From Eleusine coracana subsp. coracana (taxonomy: Eukaryota; Streptophyta; Magnoliopsida; Poales; Poaceae): DNA of 64,000 nt. The stretch covers positions 40,670,658 through 40,734,657 of the forward strand of contig CM064433.1 of the NCBI GenBank assembly GCA_032690845.1. The letters are read 5' to 3'. The notes beneath the pieces are model-generated. The model saw nothing but the letters and a program-made list of their open reading frames with translations. It did not search any database and had not been told where the DNA came from. The position numbers were made by a program, and so were the translations under genes. Shown piece by piece: positions 10,864 through 22,177 of the stretch. The first letter of the stretch is position 1. Each line of letters opens with the position of its first letter.

Positions 10864-10876
10864 TGGTATCAGAGCC
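10864..10876 (+). promoter_or_regulatory. Primer binding site (initiator Met-tRNA)
   Basis: TGGTATCAGAGCC follows the LTR end by two bases. This is the standard plant copia/gypsy primer site complementary to the 3' end of initiator tRNA-Met. Confidence 0.85.
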
Positions 10877-10915
10877 ATAATCTTCTACAAGGCTTAAAAG
10901 CTTGAAGATTAAGGA

Positions 10916-13080
10916 ATGTCGAAGTCAGGGGAAGGCGACACGCCTCAAGATCTTGCTTCGGCAAGCAAAGGAAGTGATTTGCACACGACCATGCCATTCA
11001 ACTATGCCGATGTGGCAAACATTCATGGTAGTGGAAGTGGAAGATTGCCTTATTTCGAAGGCAAAGACTTTAGTTGGTACAAGCACCGAATGAAGATGTA
11101 CCTCAGGTCTATTGGTCCACCAATTTGGGAAATTGTGGAGAAGAGATTCACCTTGGAGGACAAGGACAATCCTACAACCATGGACCAACTCAACATATAT
11201 CGCAATGCTCAAGCGGTGTCAGCCATTCTCTCTTCCTTGAGCCCCAAGGAATATTCAAGAGTAGCCAAAATTGAGAATCCCTCGGAGAATGTGATGAACT
11301 AGGGAGAAGAGCCTCAACAAACTCATGATAGGCTCATGGACATTATGAATGAGAGAAGAGCATATGGGGACAACATCAAAGATGAAGAAGTCAACTACAA
11401 CCTTCTCATGGCCCTTAGAATGTGGAACCCAACTCTATGCACTATCATTGAAGAAATGGATGGATTTGAGAACTTCACAACTGATGAAGTGATTGGAAGA
11501 ATCAATGCCCACAAGAGTTGTGATGATAAGGGCAAAAGAGTGAATGTGCTCATTGGTGATGAGGGCTCAAGCAAGAAGGACAAAGCTCTCAAGGCAAATG
11601 ATGACGAGGATGATGACAATGATGATGAAGAAGAAGACAATGAAGAGTTTGCCTTATTTGTCAAAAAATTTGGCAAATACATGATCAAGAATGGCTTCAC
11701 CAAGAGAAGCTTTGACAAGGCTAAAGCTAGAAGAACAATTAGAAGATGCTATGAGTGTCATGAACATGGACACGTGATTGTCGATTGTCCTAGGCTAAAT
11801 GACAAGGGCAAGAAAAATGGAAAGTACAACAACAAGACCAAGCCAAACAAGAAGGAATACAACAAGGGGCAAGCTCACATTGGACAAGAATACATCTCTG
11901 ATGATGATGATGAAGATGATGAGGGTGGCATTACCTACATTGCCATTGGTCTACCTCCGGCCAAGAAGTCACTCTTCAACAACATCACCGATGATGAGGA
12001 TGATGCTCCCTGATGCTTCATGGCCAAGGAAAGCAAGGTAGCTCCTCACACCGATATCAATCCCTCTTATTGTAGTGATGAAGAGGAGAACTTGGTCCCC
12101 TCTATGCATGAAATAGTTAAAATGCTTGATAAGCTACAAAGGGAGTTGGACAATCAAGAAAGAATCATTGATAGACAAGAAGAGTTGCTTGATAAACAAA
12201 AAAGCAAGAACCTTGAGCTCACCAAGCAACTTGGGCAAGAGAAGGAGAAGAACAAGACCTTGACTAAGGACCTTGCAAAGGTCAATGTGTCAAGTGAATC
12301 ATGCACCTCAACGACCAAGAAGTATCAAGAAAGGTGTAACTCCTTGCTATAGGAGAACAAGGCCTTAACAAAGGCCATTGAAGATTTCAAGACAAGCTCC
12401 CGCTCATTGATGAAGAAGCTAGAATCTTTCCAAGCTTCAACAAGCAAGGGTTGTGGAAGGTGCCACAACATCAATGTTGAAATGATTGTCAAGCAAGATG
12501 CAATCATTGAAAAGTTATCCAATCAAGTCAAGGAACTTGAGAAGAAGGCTCAAATAAAAACCACAAAAATAGTTGGTGAGCCAAGAACCCCTCTTGACAA
12601 GAGAGGATTAGGGTACAACAAGAATGCACCTAAAAAGGGCTACAACAAGAGACCCAACTTTATACCCAAAGACATGGGAAAGCAAGTAGCATAAGAGAAG
12701 ACAATCAAGCCAAAGAATGCCACCCAAGTCAACAAGAACAACAAGTCCTCTACCATATACTTTTATGATTTTCATGCCTCTTATGTGCTAACCCACAATG
12801 CTTATGGTAGAGTGTTTGCTAAGTTTGTTGGGCCACACGATGCAAGGTGGAAGCCTTGTGTGTGGGTGTCCAAAGTACTTGTATCTAGTGTTAAGGGACC
12901 CAAACCAACTTGGGTGCCTAAAACACATGCTTGATGTTCTTTGTAGGAATACTCCTCCGGTGGAGCGACATGGGTACTTGATAGTGGGTGCTCAAATCAT
13001 ATGACCGGAGAGAGATCAATGTTCTCCACACTTGATCATGACAAGGCATATCATTAGGAAATGACAACAAGGGAAAGGTA
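10916..13080 (+). pseudogene. Copia gag and start of protease (stop-ridden)
   Basis: A single reading frame from ATG 10916 encodes a UBN2-type gag. It has Y-F-E-G-K-D-F-S-W-Y-K near the start, acidic D/E runs, a zinc knuckle C-Y-E-C-H-E-H-G-H-V-I-V-D-C at about 11749-11790, a long coiled-coil Lys/Glu-rich part (12090-12560), and protease with W-V-L-D-S-G-C-S-N-H-M at about 12971. The frame stays constant, but stops occur at 11300 (TAG), 12011 (TGA), 12350 (TAG) and 12692 (TAA), with more before the protease. The rest of pol is absent: after about 13080 the sequence meets the solo LTR at 13118. The long coiled-coil gag suggests the SIRE/Maximus lineage. Confidence 0.75.
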
Positions 13081-13117
13081 ATTGTTCATGGTTGGATTCC
13101 CATCACCCATGACATGG

Positions 13118-16100
13118 TGTCAGTTGCCTTTCCACTATGACATCGCCATGTCAAAATGAGGGGTTAGTCCAGGATCGATACTCGCGTGACACTTGACGAA
13201 GCAAGAGTCCATCAATACACAAATGAACATAGAAAATAGAGTGCAATGTCGAATTTAAGTTATTACAATTTAGGTTCAAATTTAGGATACATAAAAGAGT
13301 TTGAAGTTTGAAAACAAAGTCTTAGCGGAAGCGAATAATCTCGATGATACATATATTACAATAACTCATGGCAGCCCTTAACCATGAATCATTCGTCGTG
13401 CTCCTCTAGAGTAGGAGAAACAGGAACCATTCCATGGTCCATCTCTTTGGGGGTCTACCATCCCACTCCATGTGATTGCCACTCTCAGTGTGCAAAACAT
13501 GTGACATACCTATACAAAAACTTAAAACAACATACCCTGAGGCAACTAATACTTAGCAAGACTTACCCGTCAAATTGGCACGCTAAGGCCAACACCTAAC
13601 ATGCAGGGGGCTGAACAAAGGTGGTTGGAATAATTGCAAACAACACTAACAATTGGTTCATATTTTCATATTTTAGCCAAGTTAATAGAGTTTTTGCATA
13701 AAATAAATATTGTGCAGCTATACTATAACAAACATGGTTGCAATACAATTAATAAGAATACAGCAATTGTAATCATCATCATTATTTCATTTTTCCTTCG
13801 ATATGGCAGCGATCTCACAAGTGGTTCTCAATAACCGCTAGGGATGGCGACCCGAATCGATTTACATCCTGCGGCAGAAACCCAAATGCACGACGCACGC
13901 ACACTCCAAAGAGTCATGTGCGACAACCTTTCGCGAGACACCATAGAGCCGGGCCGGGTTTCACCGCTCCTAGGTACATGTCCTCCACGCGATACCCGAT
14001 ATCTGTGGTTAGACCATGCACCCTTCCACCACTCATACCACCCAAATGCCACCATGCACTTATGATCGTTCCCGAAGAGCATTGAGGGACCGTCCAACTA
14101 CTATGATAATCAAGCTATGTCGATTTACTAGTGCCCATATCACTAGCATGCACTTGATACTATTCAAACTTGGTCACGGGTCCATACGAAGGGGTTCTTA
14201 ATTGACACAAATGGGGCTATAGCAAACAAGGTCCAACCTTGTCACCTTAACCTACACATGCACTTCCCCGTTCGGTCTTAGATTATTCCATCAATATCAA
14301 GTGAGAGTTACAAGTACTATATTCCTGAACCATCCTATATCAAGTAGTCTCCGTACTACTCGATTTTGCTACCGATGACTCGACGTTAAGCATAGCAAAA
14401 TCTAATGAATAGCTGAACAAGTAGACTCATACCCATAGGATTTTGTTTTGCCTACATGTAACTAGGCATCAATCATTTTCCTACACATAATGCACAATAC
14501 ATGACACGCATACAAGTGATACAAAATAAAAGCTTTGAAACATAGGAGTGCACCGGGGCTGGCCTTGGTTCAGATCGAGGTTAGCAATTTCAAACGGATT
14601 AATCTCAGCTCTAGGCTCCTCCGGAACTATCTCCACCTCCATGTTCCCGTCGCTGAGTCCTAATGGATGAAATGCAATGCAAGTAAGGATAGAGAGGATT
14701 CGTGACACTTCCTCAGCAAATGCATGTTATGACATGATGCATGTATAAAGTGTAGGGGTGCATTGGAGAAGTACATGGAGAATTCTTATTTTACTTTCTT
14801 TTAATTTTCGCATAATGCAGGTAAGCTTTCTATTAATGATGGTGCAAAGACGAAACAAAATAAACCTAACTAGATGAGCATAATCGAGATGGTCAGAGGC
14901 CCATCAAGGCAAATAAAGCCTAAAATAACAGAGATTAAGTTGTTTTTATGACTTGCAACACAAACCTTTATGTGGTAGACACTTATATTTACACTTATGC
15001 CATTACTAGAATTAAAGCAAAGATTTTATTATTAAGCATGGTTCTGGACTATAAACATCAGGGAGACTATGATGTGGGGGACACTAAGCAAGATTTTTAT
15101 GCCAAAGCTCATAACAATATTATGCACTAATATATCTTTTTAATTAAAACGGTTGGAACACTAAAATATTCATTATAGAAGAAATACTTAAAATTTAAAT
15201 ATGACATTTGGTGAAATGCCTGGAAATGATGAAATGGTAATGCATGCAAAATATGATAATTAAATCCTGTATTGAAAATTAATTATTATTTTATTTTGAT
15301 TTTTAATCATTAAATATGTGCATAAATAAATAAGTCCTTTCAAGGTGATTTTTAATTTTGTTAAAATAGTAAACATCCAGAGAAATCCAAAACATATTTT
15401 TATTTATTTTTCCACCAAGTGAATCTTTTATTATCAATTTTTATAAGGGGCAACAAATGTTTTCTCAGTGTTTTTAATTTGTAGGAAAGTCTTCGGCCTT
15501 TGGGCCGGCTTCTGCTTCTTGTCCCAACAGAACCAGGCGCTGGGAACGCCTCACTGGGCCAGATCTGGCCCAGGCAGGATTTTTGGCCTGAATCCACACG
15601 GCCGAGGCTAGCCTCCATCCAGGCTAGAGGCCAAAGGCCAGCGTAGGTGCACGCGGTCGCCGATGGCGGCGCGGCTATGGCGGGGCGACGAAGCGCCTTC
15701 GAGGGCCTCGGTTGCCTCGAGTGGAACCGCGGGGCCGGGACGGAATTTTGGCACACAGAATAGGGCGGGGAGGCTCACTAGAGTAGCAGTGCAGTGAGAG
15801 GAGGCGGACGGCAGCGGACCGGGAGGTAGGTGGCAGCATTCCGGGCGAAGGGCTGCACAAACCGGAGCCGAACTTGCTCAGACGGGTGCAAGACTGAGAG
15901 GGGAGCTCTCCGGCGGAATCAATCAGAAGGGGGCTTACCAAAGAGGAAATGCAAAGGCAAAACTCGCTGGCCGGAGGCGGGGAAGAGAAGGCCTGATTGG
16001 CAAGGTTCGGGGTGAGAGAGACGGCGAGCTCACGCGGTCCGGGGGAGATTGTCGCGGCGAAGCTCCGGACATGGTCGGATGATGGTGGGAGCAGGCAGAG

Positions 16101-17152
16101 CGGCAGGGCGACGTGGCTTACTCTGGGTGGCAATGGCAGCTCGGTGTGGGTGTGAGAGAGCACAGAGAGTGGGACTGAGGAGAGGAGATAGGGAGGGATA
16201 AGGGCATCTGGAGTGGCTCCTTTGGACAATGACCCGGCCAGGGCGGGTCTTCGGCCTACGAACGGCGACCACGCGGCGATCGGTGACTTGGCATCGTGGG
16301 CGGCACACAGTGCCAGCGCACGCAGTGAGGCTGATAGGCGGGTCCCATCCAATTCAAATGCTAGGAAAACAGCAGTGTTTAGGCACTTTGAACCACCGTT
16401 TTGGAGCACTAAACTAGGTTAGAATTTGAATGTTTTTGCACACTCTTAGTGACATGCACAAGGCAAGGTGAAATTACTTGCGAGATATTAAATTTTGAAA
16501 ATGGCTTGCTGAAAAGCAAACTTAAAGAATTTCTTGTCTGGGATTTTTCCTTAACTTTTAGGCACCTTGTAAATTGCATATGGGGCATTAAATGAGGTCC
16601 AAACTTAAAAAGGATTCCACCTTCAAGAAGAGCAAATCTTGAAGTAGCTAAAAGTTGATGATGTAGTTCTGAAAGATAAGTGTTTATAGAACTTATTTAA
16701 TTTTAAAGTTGCTTAACTATAACGGCTGAAATTTTCTCAGAAACTTGATATTTGTGAAAAATTCCAAACGTAGTTTCTCCTAATATTATTAAATCAAGCC
16801 AAAATTTTATATTGTTCATAAATATTGGATCTCAATTATGGGTATGATCTGGTGCAATGGTTTCTTATGAAATTTGAAATTTGAATTTTTAAAATAACCC
16901 TGTTTCTGAGATTTGTTTGAATTATTTGACTTACTTACCCATGAGATAAAATCACCAAAATTCCTCCACAATTCTCATTCGGTACATAGGTCAAGTTTAT
17001 GAAATTTATTTGGGTTACTTACATGTGAAAATTTGCAGTCCTAGCTCAAGTCAGATTTTGACCGATTTCAAACAAATTCAAATTCGTGTTTTTGATTTGT
17101 TATTTTCTTTTTTTGATTTATTTTCTTAACTACCTCAGTCACTAGGGTGACA
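13118..17152 (-). mobile_element. Tekay-type solo LTR, about 4.0 kb, reverse orientation
   Basis: The ends read TGTCAG at 13118 and GTGACA at 17147-17152 on the forward strand. The complement of 13530-13590 matches the 430-500 region of the LTR at 1-952 (CCAATTTGACGGGT), which fixes family and orientation. A CATGG pentamer abuts the left end (13113-13117) and recurs one base past the right end (17154-17158), a probable target duplication. The interior shows the family's layout: an AT-rich 5' part (16410-17150 in reverse), a GC-rich block (15480-16410) and an AT-rich 3' part. The long reverse ORF at 15675-16409 is in the GC-rich block and looks like non-coding leader. No gag or pol is present. 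Confidence 0.65.
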
Positions 17153-19090
17153 CCATGGGTGTCATAGCCACAACCACACACTTCAGGATTCGACAAATGC
17201 CTTACGAGCCTTAGCACAGAGGCGAAGGTGGTTAGAGCGATAGTCACTAGGACTATCATTCCTAGGACTGAGTACAGAGACGAGTTCACACTCTTGCACC
17301 AGTGGGAAGTGAAAGCTATAATGAGGAGACAACACTTTGACTTGGCAGACTTGTTCAGTGCTGGGATGGAGGAGGTTATTTTTCAGAGAGTTGGAGGACA
17401 ACACCTAGTCTATGGTTAGTATATTTGCTATCTTCTAAGGAGACTAGGGCTTGTGACTGAGGATCAGTACGACGCGTTCTCTGAGGTGACCACCAGCTAT
17501 GCACCTCGAGTCCCCAGGGGATCGTACTTAGCCTCGAGTCAGCAGACAGACAAGCAGGAGTCACCGTCAGTCACTCATGAGCAGGAGGCTCATCCAAAGA
17601 CGGTGGTTCCTAAGTCACCTGAGTTCAGAGACAGATCACGCAGCCTCCATAGCAGCGCTTGCAGGACGCCTGAGTGACTTCATCCAGAGCTAACTTGAGG
17701 AGAGATGTCAGATTATGGAGGTGATCAGGGGACATGCAGAGCTTCAGAGATAGCATATGGCACTGATGACTACACTGATATCTTAGATGGCAGAGCTTAC
17801 GAGAGGACAAACTAGTCAGCAGCCAGGACCTTCTACTCTTCCACAAGTTCAATTGCTGCCGACACAGCCAGGACCCTTCACTGCCATGACAACAGCCCAG
17901 TCCAGCGGTTTGTCATCACACTTAGGGGCGATACAGATAGAGGGAGCCAGACAGACTCTCTCACTAGCTCATTTCTCCCCTATGTGCGCTTTCTCAGTAT
18001 CTGTGTTGTTTACTTCACTGACACACTCTTCCACATCGCAGATGGTAGGACCCTCCATTCCCTAGTAGTTGCCAGCCAGAAGTCTGACTTTCTTAGATGT
18101 TGTACACACCACACAGGCAGCTCCATAGATAGAGATTCTCCCAAAGACAGCTATAGCTCTACCTTCTTCTACTACAGACTCTACGCTCGTTACACCTCAG
18201 GTAGCAGAGGATCTTGTCCGTAGAGGTTTCACTCAGGAGGATGTGGATGACCTTGCTCTTCTTCAGGCGATAGTTGCTGAGGAGACATCCACAGTCCCAC
18301 CAGCAGGATAGGACAGAGGGTCTGAGTCATCAGTTGATCTTGAGAACTTTGAGCAGCCTGACACTCAGGTGACACAGGCTCAGGGAGAGCGGCAGGATCC
18401 AGCACAGGAGTAGCCCAGAGCAGAGCCCGCAGAGGACATTGCTGCACCATCTCCTTCGACCATGAGCGCTTAGTTGTTTTTCCTTCTCTTTTTGGTGCTT
18501 GTTTCCAAAGGGGGAGAAGACATAGAGATAGGGTGAGTGTGATCCTGTGACGATCGAGAGATAGTAGGATGTATCTAGGGGGAGCATACATGTACAATGG
18601 TTTTGGGAGTTAGATAAATTTGGATCTCATTCTGATGGATTTATTCAAGGTGTTCATGGATTTTGATGTGTCATGGTATTCATTCGCTTGCGTTTGACTC
18701 GTCATCATCTCAATTGGTTTATTTTCATACACTGTGCTTTGTTTTTCTTTTTCTTATCCTTATATGCCTGTGTATGATACCATGATGTTGATTACTTGCT
18801 TTTAATTCCTCTACATTGCCATGCTATCTTGTTTGCATATCATCATTCATGTCTTGCATTGCATGTCTTTATACTTTAATTAATATCTTCACATGACATG
18901 CATGCATATCATCTAGAGTGTGCTTTTTTCTCTTTTCATTCTCTTAGCTCTTGATGATGTTTGATTGAGTACGACCTTGTTTGTTCATTGCTTATGCTTT
19001 TGAGGTTCCTCTCGATCATACTGTAGCTCTTTCAGCCCTGATGTTTTATGGCAAGTAGTGGTTGTCATCAATCACCAAAAAGGGAGAGAT
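17153..19090 (+). mobile_element. 3' internal region of a SIRE-like copia element
   Basis: Broken frames at 17180-17680 include T-E-A-K-V-V-R-A-I-V-T-R and I-P-R-T-E-Y-R-D-E-F-T-L-L-H-Q-W, resembling the extra (env-like) ORF downstream of pol in SIRE/Maximus elements. Gln/Thr/Ser-rich frames follow, then purine tracts AAAGGGGGAGAAG at about 18507 and AAAAAGGGAGAGAT ending at 19090. The latter immediately precedes an LTR start (TGTAAG), so it is the likely polypurine tract. No intact ORF remains. Confidence 0.5.
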
Positions 19091-19287
19091 TGTAAGCTTC
19101 ATGATCATTGATGATTAGATCTCCCAGGTATGAATGTTATGGTGATTAATGACAACTATGTAATTATGGTCTAATATCTACATGAGTTTTGTCCATGCAG
19201 ATATCATCTCCAAACTCCACTACAAATCTTATTGATGATGACGATTGCCTTGGCGATGGATGACAATGACCACAAGCATGGAGGCTT
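19091..19287 (+). mobile_element. 3' LTR of the copia element, first 197 bases
   Basis: It starts TGTAAGCTTCATGATCATTG right after the purine tract. It is colinear with the complement of 30416-30230, including the GATGACAATGA...AAGCATGGAGGCTT block. It is cut at 19287 by the Tekay insertion and resumes at 27389. Confidence 0.75.
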
Positions 19288-21290
19288 TCTGACACCTCTA
19301 TTGTCAAGGGGTCCTAGAAAGTACATTACCTTGACATGTTCAGAGACCCACACTAAGAATTTGAACTCACTATGAAGTCACTTTGAATGAAATTCAATCA
19401 AATTTTAGTGGAATTTGAACTAGACATCCAAATATTTCAACGTAATCCATACCCAAAAAAATACATGTCATTTCTTGGAAAAAATTAGAATTTTGAGGAA
19501 TTTCTCAGAATTTTATACTTTCATTTAATGGCCCAAATGAGTGCCCCAAATGTCAAAAGCTGCCCCTCTTTGAAAATTTCTCATTCAAATTCAAATTTGC
19601 AAACACTGAATGTTATCATTTTTACAAATTGGAGCACATCGTGTGGAGCATGCCCATATTTTTGGATTTCTCTTGGGATCTATACTTTTAAAGATATGAA
19701 AATAACAAGTGAGGCAATTTTTGAAAACCAACGAAAAAGAAAAATCTCGCGGGTCCCACTTGTCAGCCTCCGCTGTGTCTTCAACCTCCCGCGTGGGCCC
19801 GGGCGCCTGGCGCCTCGCCGCCGCGTGGCAGCCATACGCCAGCGGTCGGGCTCACCTGGTCGGGCCGACCACCCCAAACCCGAGGATGCGCCTCCCTCGA
19901 CCCGGCACTCTTCCCATTCCCTCATTCGGCCTCTCTCTTTTATTTCTTTTTCTCCCCCCACCACCGGCACCATTGGTGAGCTTGGTTGAGCTCACCGCAC
20001 CGCCGCCTTGTGTCGTTCCCGCACGGATCCGGTGACTCATCCCGTGCGCGAGATCCTCCTCTTCCGTTTCCACCCAGTCCCGTCTGTTGAAGCTCCTCGT
20101 GCGTGCCGCATTAAATGAAAAACCGACGACCCCTCCCCGGAGCTCAATCGGCTGCCGGCGACCACCAGGGTGAGCTTAGCGCCCTTTAACCCGCACCCCC
20201 ATGCTCGTGCTTGTGTTTCCTTTTCCGGCGACGTGTTCCGTGGCCACCTAGTCTCGTGGCCCCTATGTGGCCGATTCTGATTCGTCCAACCATTAGTACT
20301 TTCTTTGTTTTTATTTAAATCACCGGTAAATCGATTAAATCTTGTAAAATGCATAACTATTTGATTATTAAGAATTTTCAAGCAAACTAAAATCCTCTAA
20401 GTTCCTCTAGGCATGTAATATTTAAGAAAAATACTAAATCCCTCTGCATGTGAGTATTTTTACCAGCACTCAATTGATTAGCTAAAACACTAATAACATC
20501 ATAAAGAATTCTAGGAGACCAGTAAATTCTTGAAATTAGGTGAATAATAATTTATTGAAATATTGCATTTTCTGGTAAAAGCACAAGTTCTAGTTCTTTG
20601 TATTTAAGTCATAATTTATTATTTAACCTTTTTTATTATTCTAATTATTTAAAATTAATGGCTCATGTAAGTGAAATTTGGCATATAATTCACTCCTGGC
20701 ATTCTTTGTTTACAGTAAATCATCCGTGCACAATTGACAAATAGAACCATGTCAAAATAGTTAATTGCCCTTATCCATGGTTTTAATATTTAAAAATCTA
20801 TTAAGCATTGCATGTAATTGGAGCTTGACCTAGAAATCATGCGTGATAGGTGGTACCAACAGTAAGTCACCTATATGCACTTGGCTTTCAGAACCATGCT
20901 AAATTATTTAGTTGTCTTATAGAGTCAATATTTCCTAATCAATCTATAGTGTACCTTGGGGTTTGTTTCTTATATGTCCATTCTTGCCTAATAACGTACC
21001 CAACACACTGGTAATATTATTTGGATCAGTGCCTACTCATCATGTACCTAGCATTGGTGTATCGGGCGCGAGCACATAAACACTCCGTACTTTCTGTACA
21101 AACTTACCACATTTAACTACTGGAGTCCATGAAGGAAATACACTAAAGACACTCACCCTATGTCTATATTTTATACATTATGGTCACTGGACTAATCAAT
21201 CTTGTACTCATCATACCTGTCAGTCTTGATTAAATGGGCTGCCATGAATCTTCTCTGATGCATTGCATCACATTTGAGTAGATACTCATT
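19288..21290 (+). mobile_element. 5' LTR of the Tekay element, 3' part deleted
   Basis: An AT-rich start is followed by a GC-rich block from about 19745 (GGGTCCCACTTGTCAGCC) to 20280, then an AT-rich part matching the 3' LTR at 24990-25830. The match ends near 21280. The LTR should continue another 1.5 kb (as at 25845-27388) and be followed by a primer binding site, but gag begins about 60 bases later. A deletion therefore removed the LTR end, primer site and most of the leader. Confidence 0.65.
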
Positions 21291-21345
21291 GGAAAGGTGT
21301 GGAAATACTCTACAACTTTGGTATTCATTGGCTGTCCAAATTCTA

Positions 21346-22085
21346 ATGGTTCGTACTCGCAACACCAATGAGGTTCACGGTGAACAGCCCGAGGGCTCCA
21401 GGGCTAGAGATGATAACACTCGGCAGGGGACTCCACCACCCCCACCCAACCCCATGCAGATGATGGCGCAATTCTTCACCCCCGTGATGGAGAACCAGCA
21501 ACAACAAGGAGAATTTATGCGGGAGCTGATACAGCAGAACACGACACATAGGAATACTAGGGGCAACAATGGTAGTGCTCCGCAGAACAGTACCTACGCC
21601 GAGTTTCTCGCTACCAGGCCACCTACATTCAGCTCCACCACAGAGCCCATGGAAGCTGAAATTTTCCTTCGCATGCTTGAGTCCAAGTTTGGGCTCCTCA
21701 ACTGCACGCCTGTGCGGAAGACTTATGCGGCACAGCAGTTGCATGGGGCAGCGGGGGCATGGTGGGATAACCATGTCACTTCTGTTGATGCGGACCAACA
21801 GGTTGCTTGGGACGACGTCAAGATGGCGTTTCGTGCCCACTACATTCCTGCAAGGCTCATCCGTAGGAAGGCACAAGAGTTCGTGGCACTGAAACAAGGC
21901 AACCACAGCATCGAAGAATACTGCAAGGAGTTCAACCCAGCAGACCCAGCAGCGACGACAGGCACCGCGGCAGCAACAGAACTAAGGAGGGTATCGCCCA
22001 CCATAGCAGCAGAACACCCAGACAGGACCCTTTCCCTGTTACAATTGCAGTCGTCTTAGACACTTCTCAAAGGAGTGCACATACC
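21346..22085 (+). pseudogene. Tekay gag, internally deleted and frameshifted
   Basis: From ATG 21346 (M-V-R-T-R-N-T-N-E) the frame shows a proline run, glutamine-rich stretches and the retrotransposon gag core: F-L-A-T-R-P-P-T-F, M-E-A-E-I-F-L-R, A-A-Q-Q-L-H-G-A-A-G-A-W-W, F-R-A-H-Y-I-P. After the E-Y-C-K-E-F-N run (about 21940) the normal continuation is missing, replaced by Ala/Thr-rich sequence. The CCHC knuckle ([14 protein letters not shown]) at about 22038-22079 is in a different frame. An upstream ATG at 21274 is in frame but lies in the deletion junction, so 21346 is preferred. Confidence 0.75.
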
Positions 22086-22177
22086 CCAAGAAAAACACTG
22101 GCCAGAACCCACAGAGGAGCAACAACAACAACAACATCAACAACCGCAACAACAAGGGACATGTCTGCACTGACTGT

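Noticed and set aside
15675..16409. 244-codon reverse ORF as a gene
   Set aside because: It lies in the GC-rich block of the solo LTR, is low in complexity (Pro, Ser, Arg), and equivalent blocks in the other LTR copies do not keep the frame.
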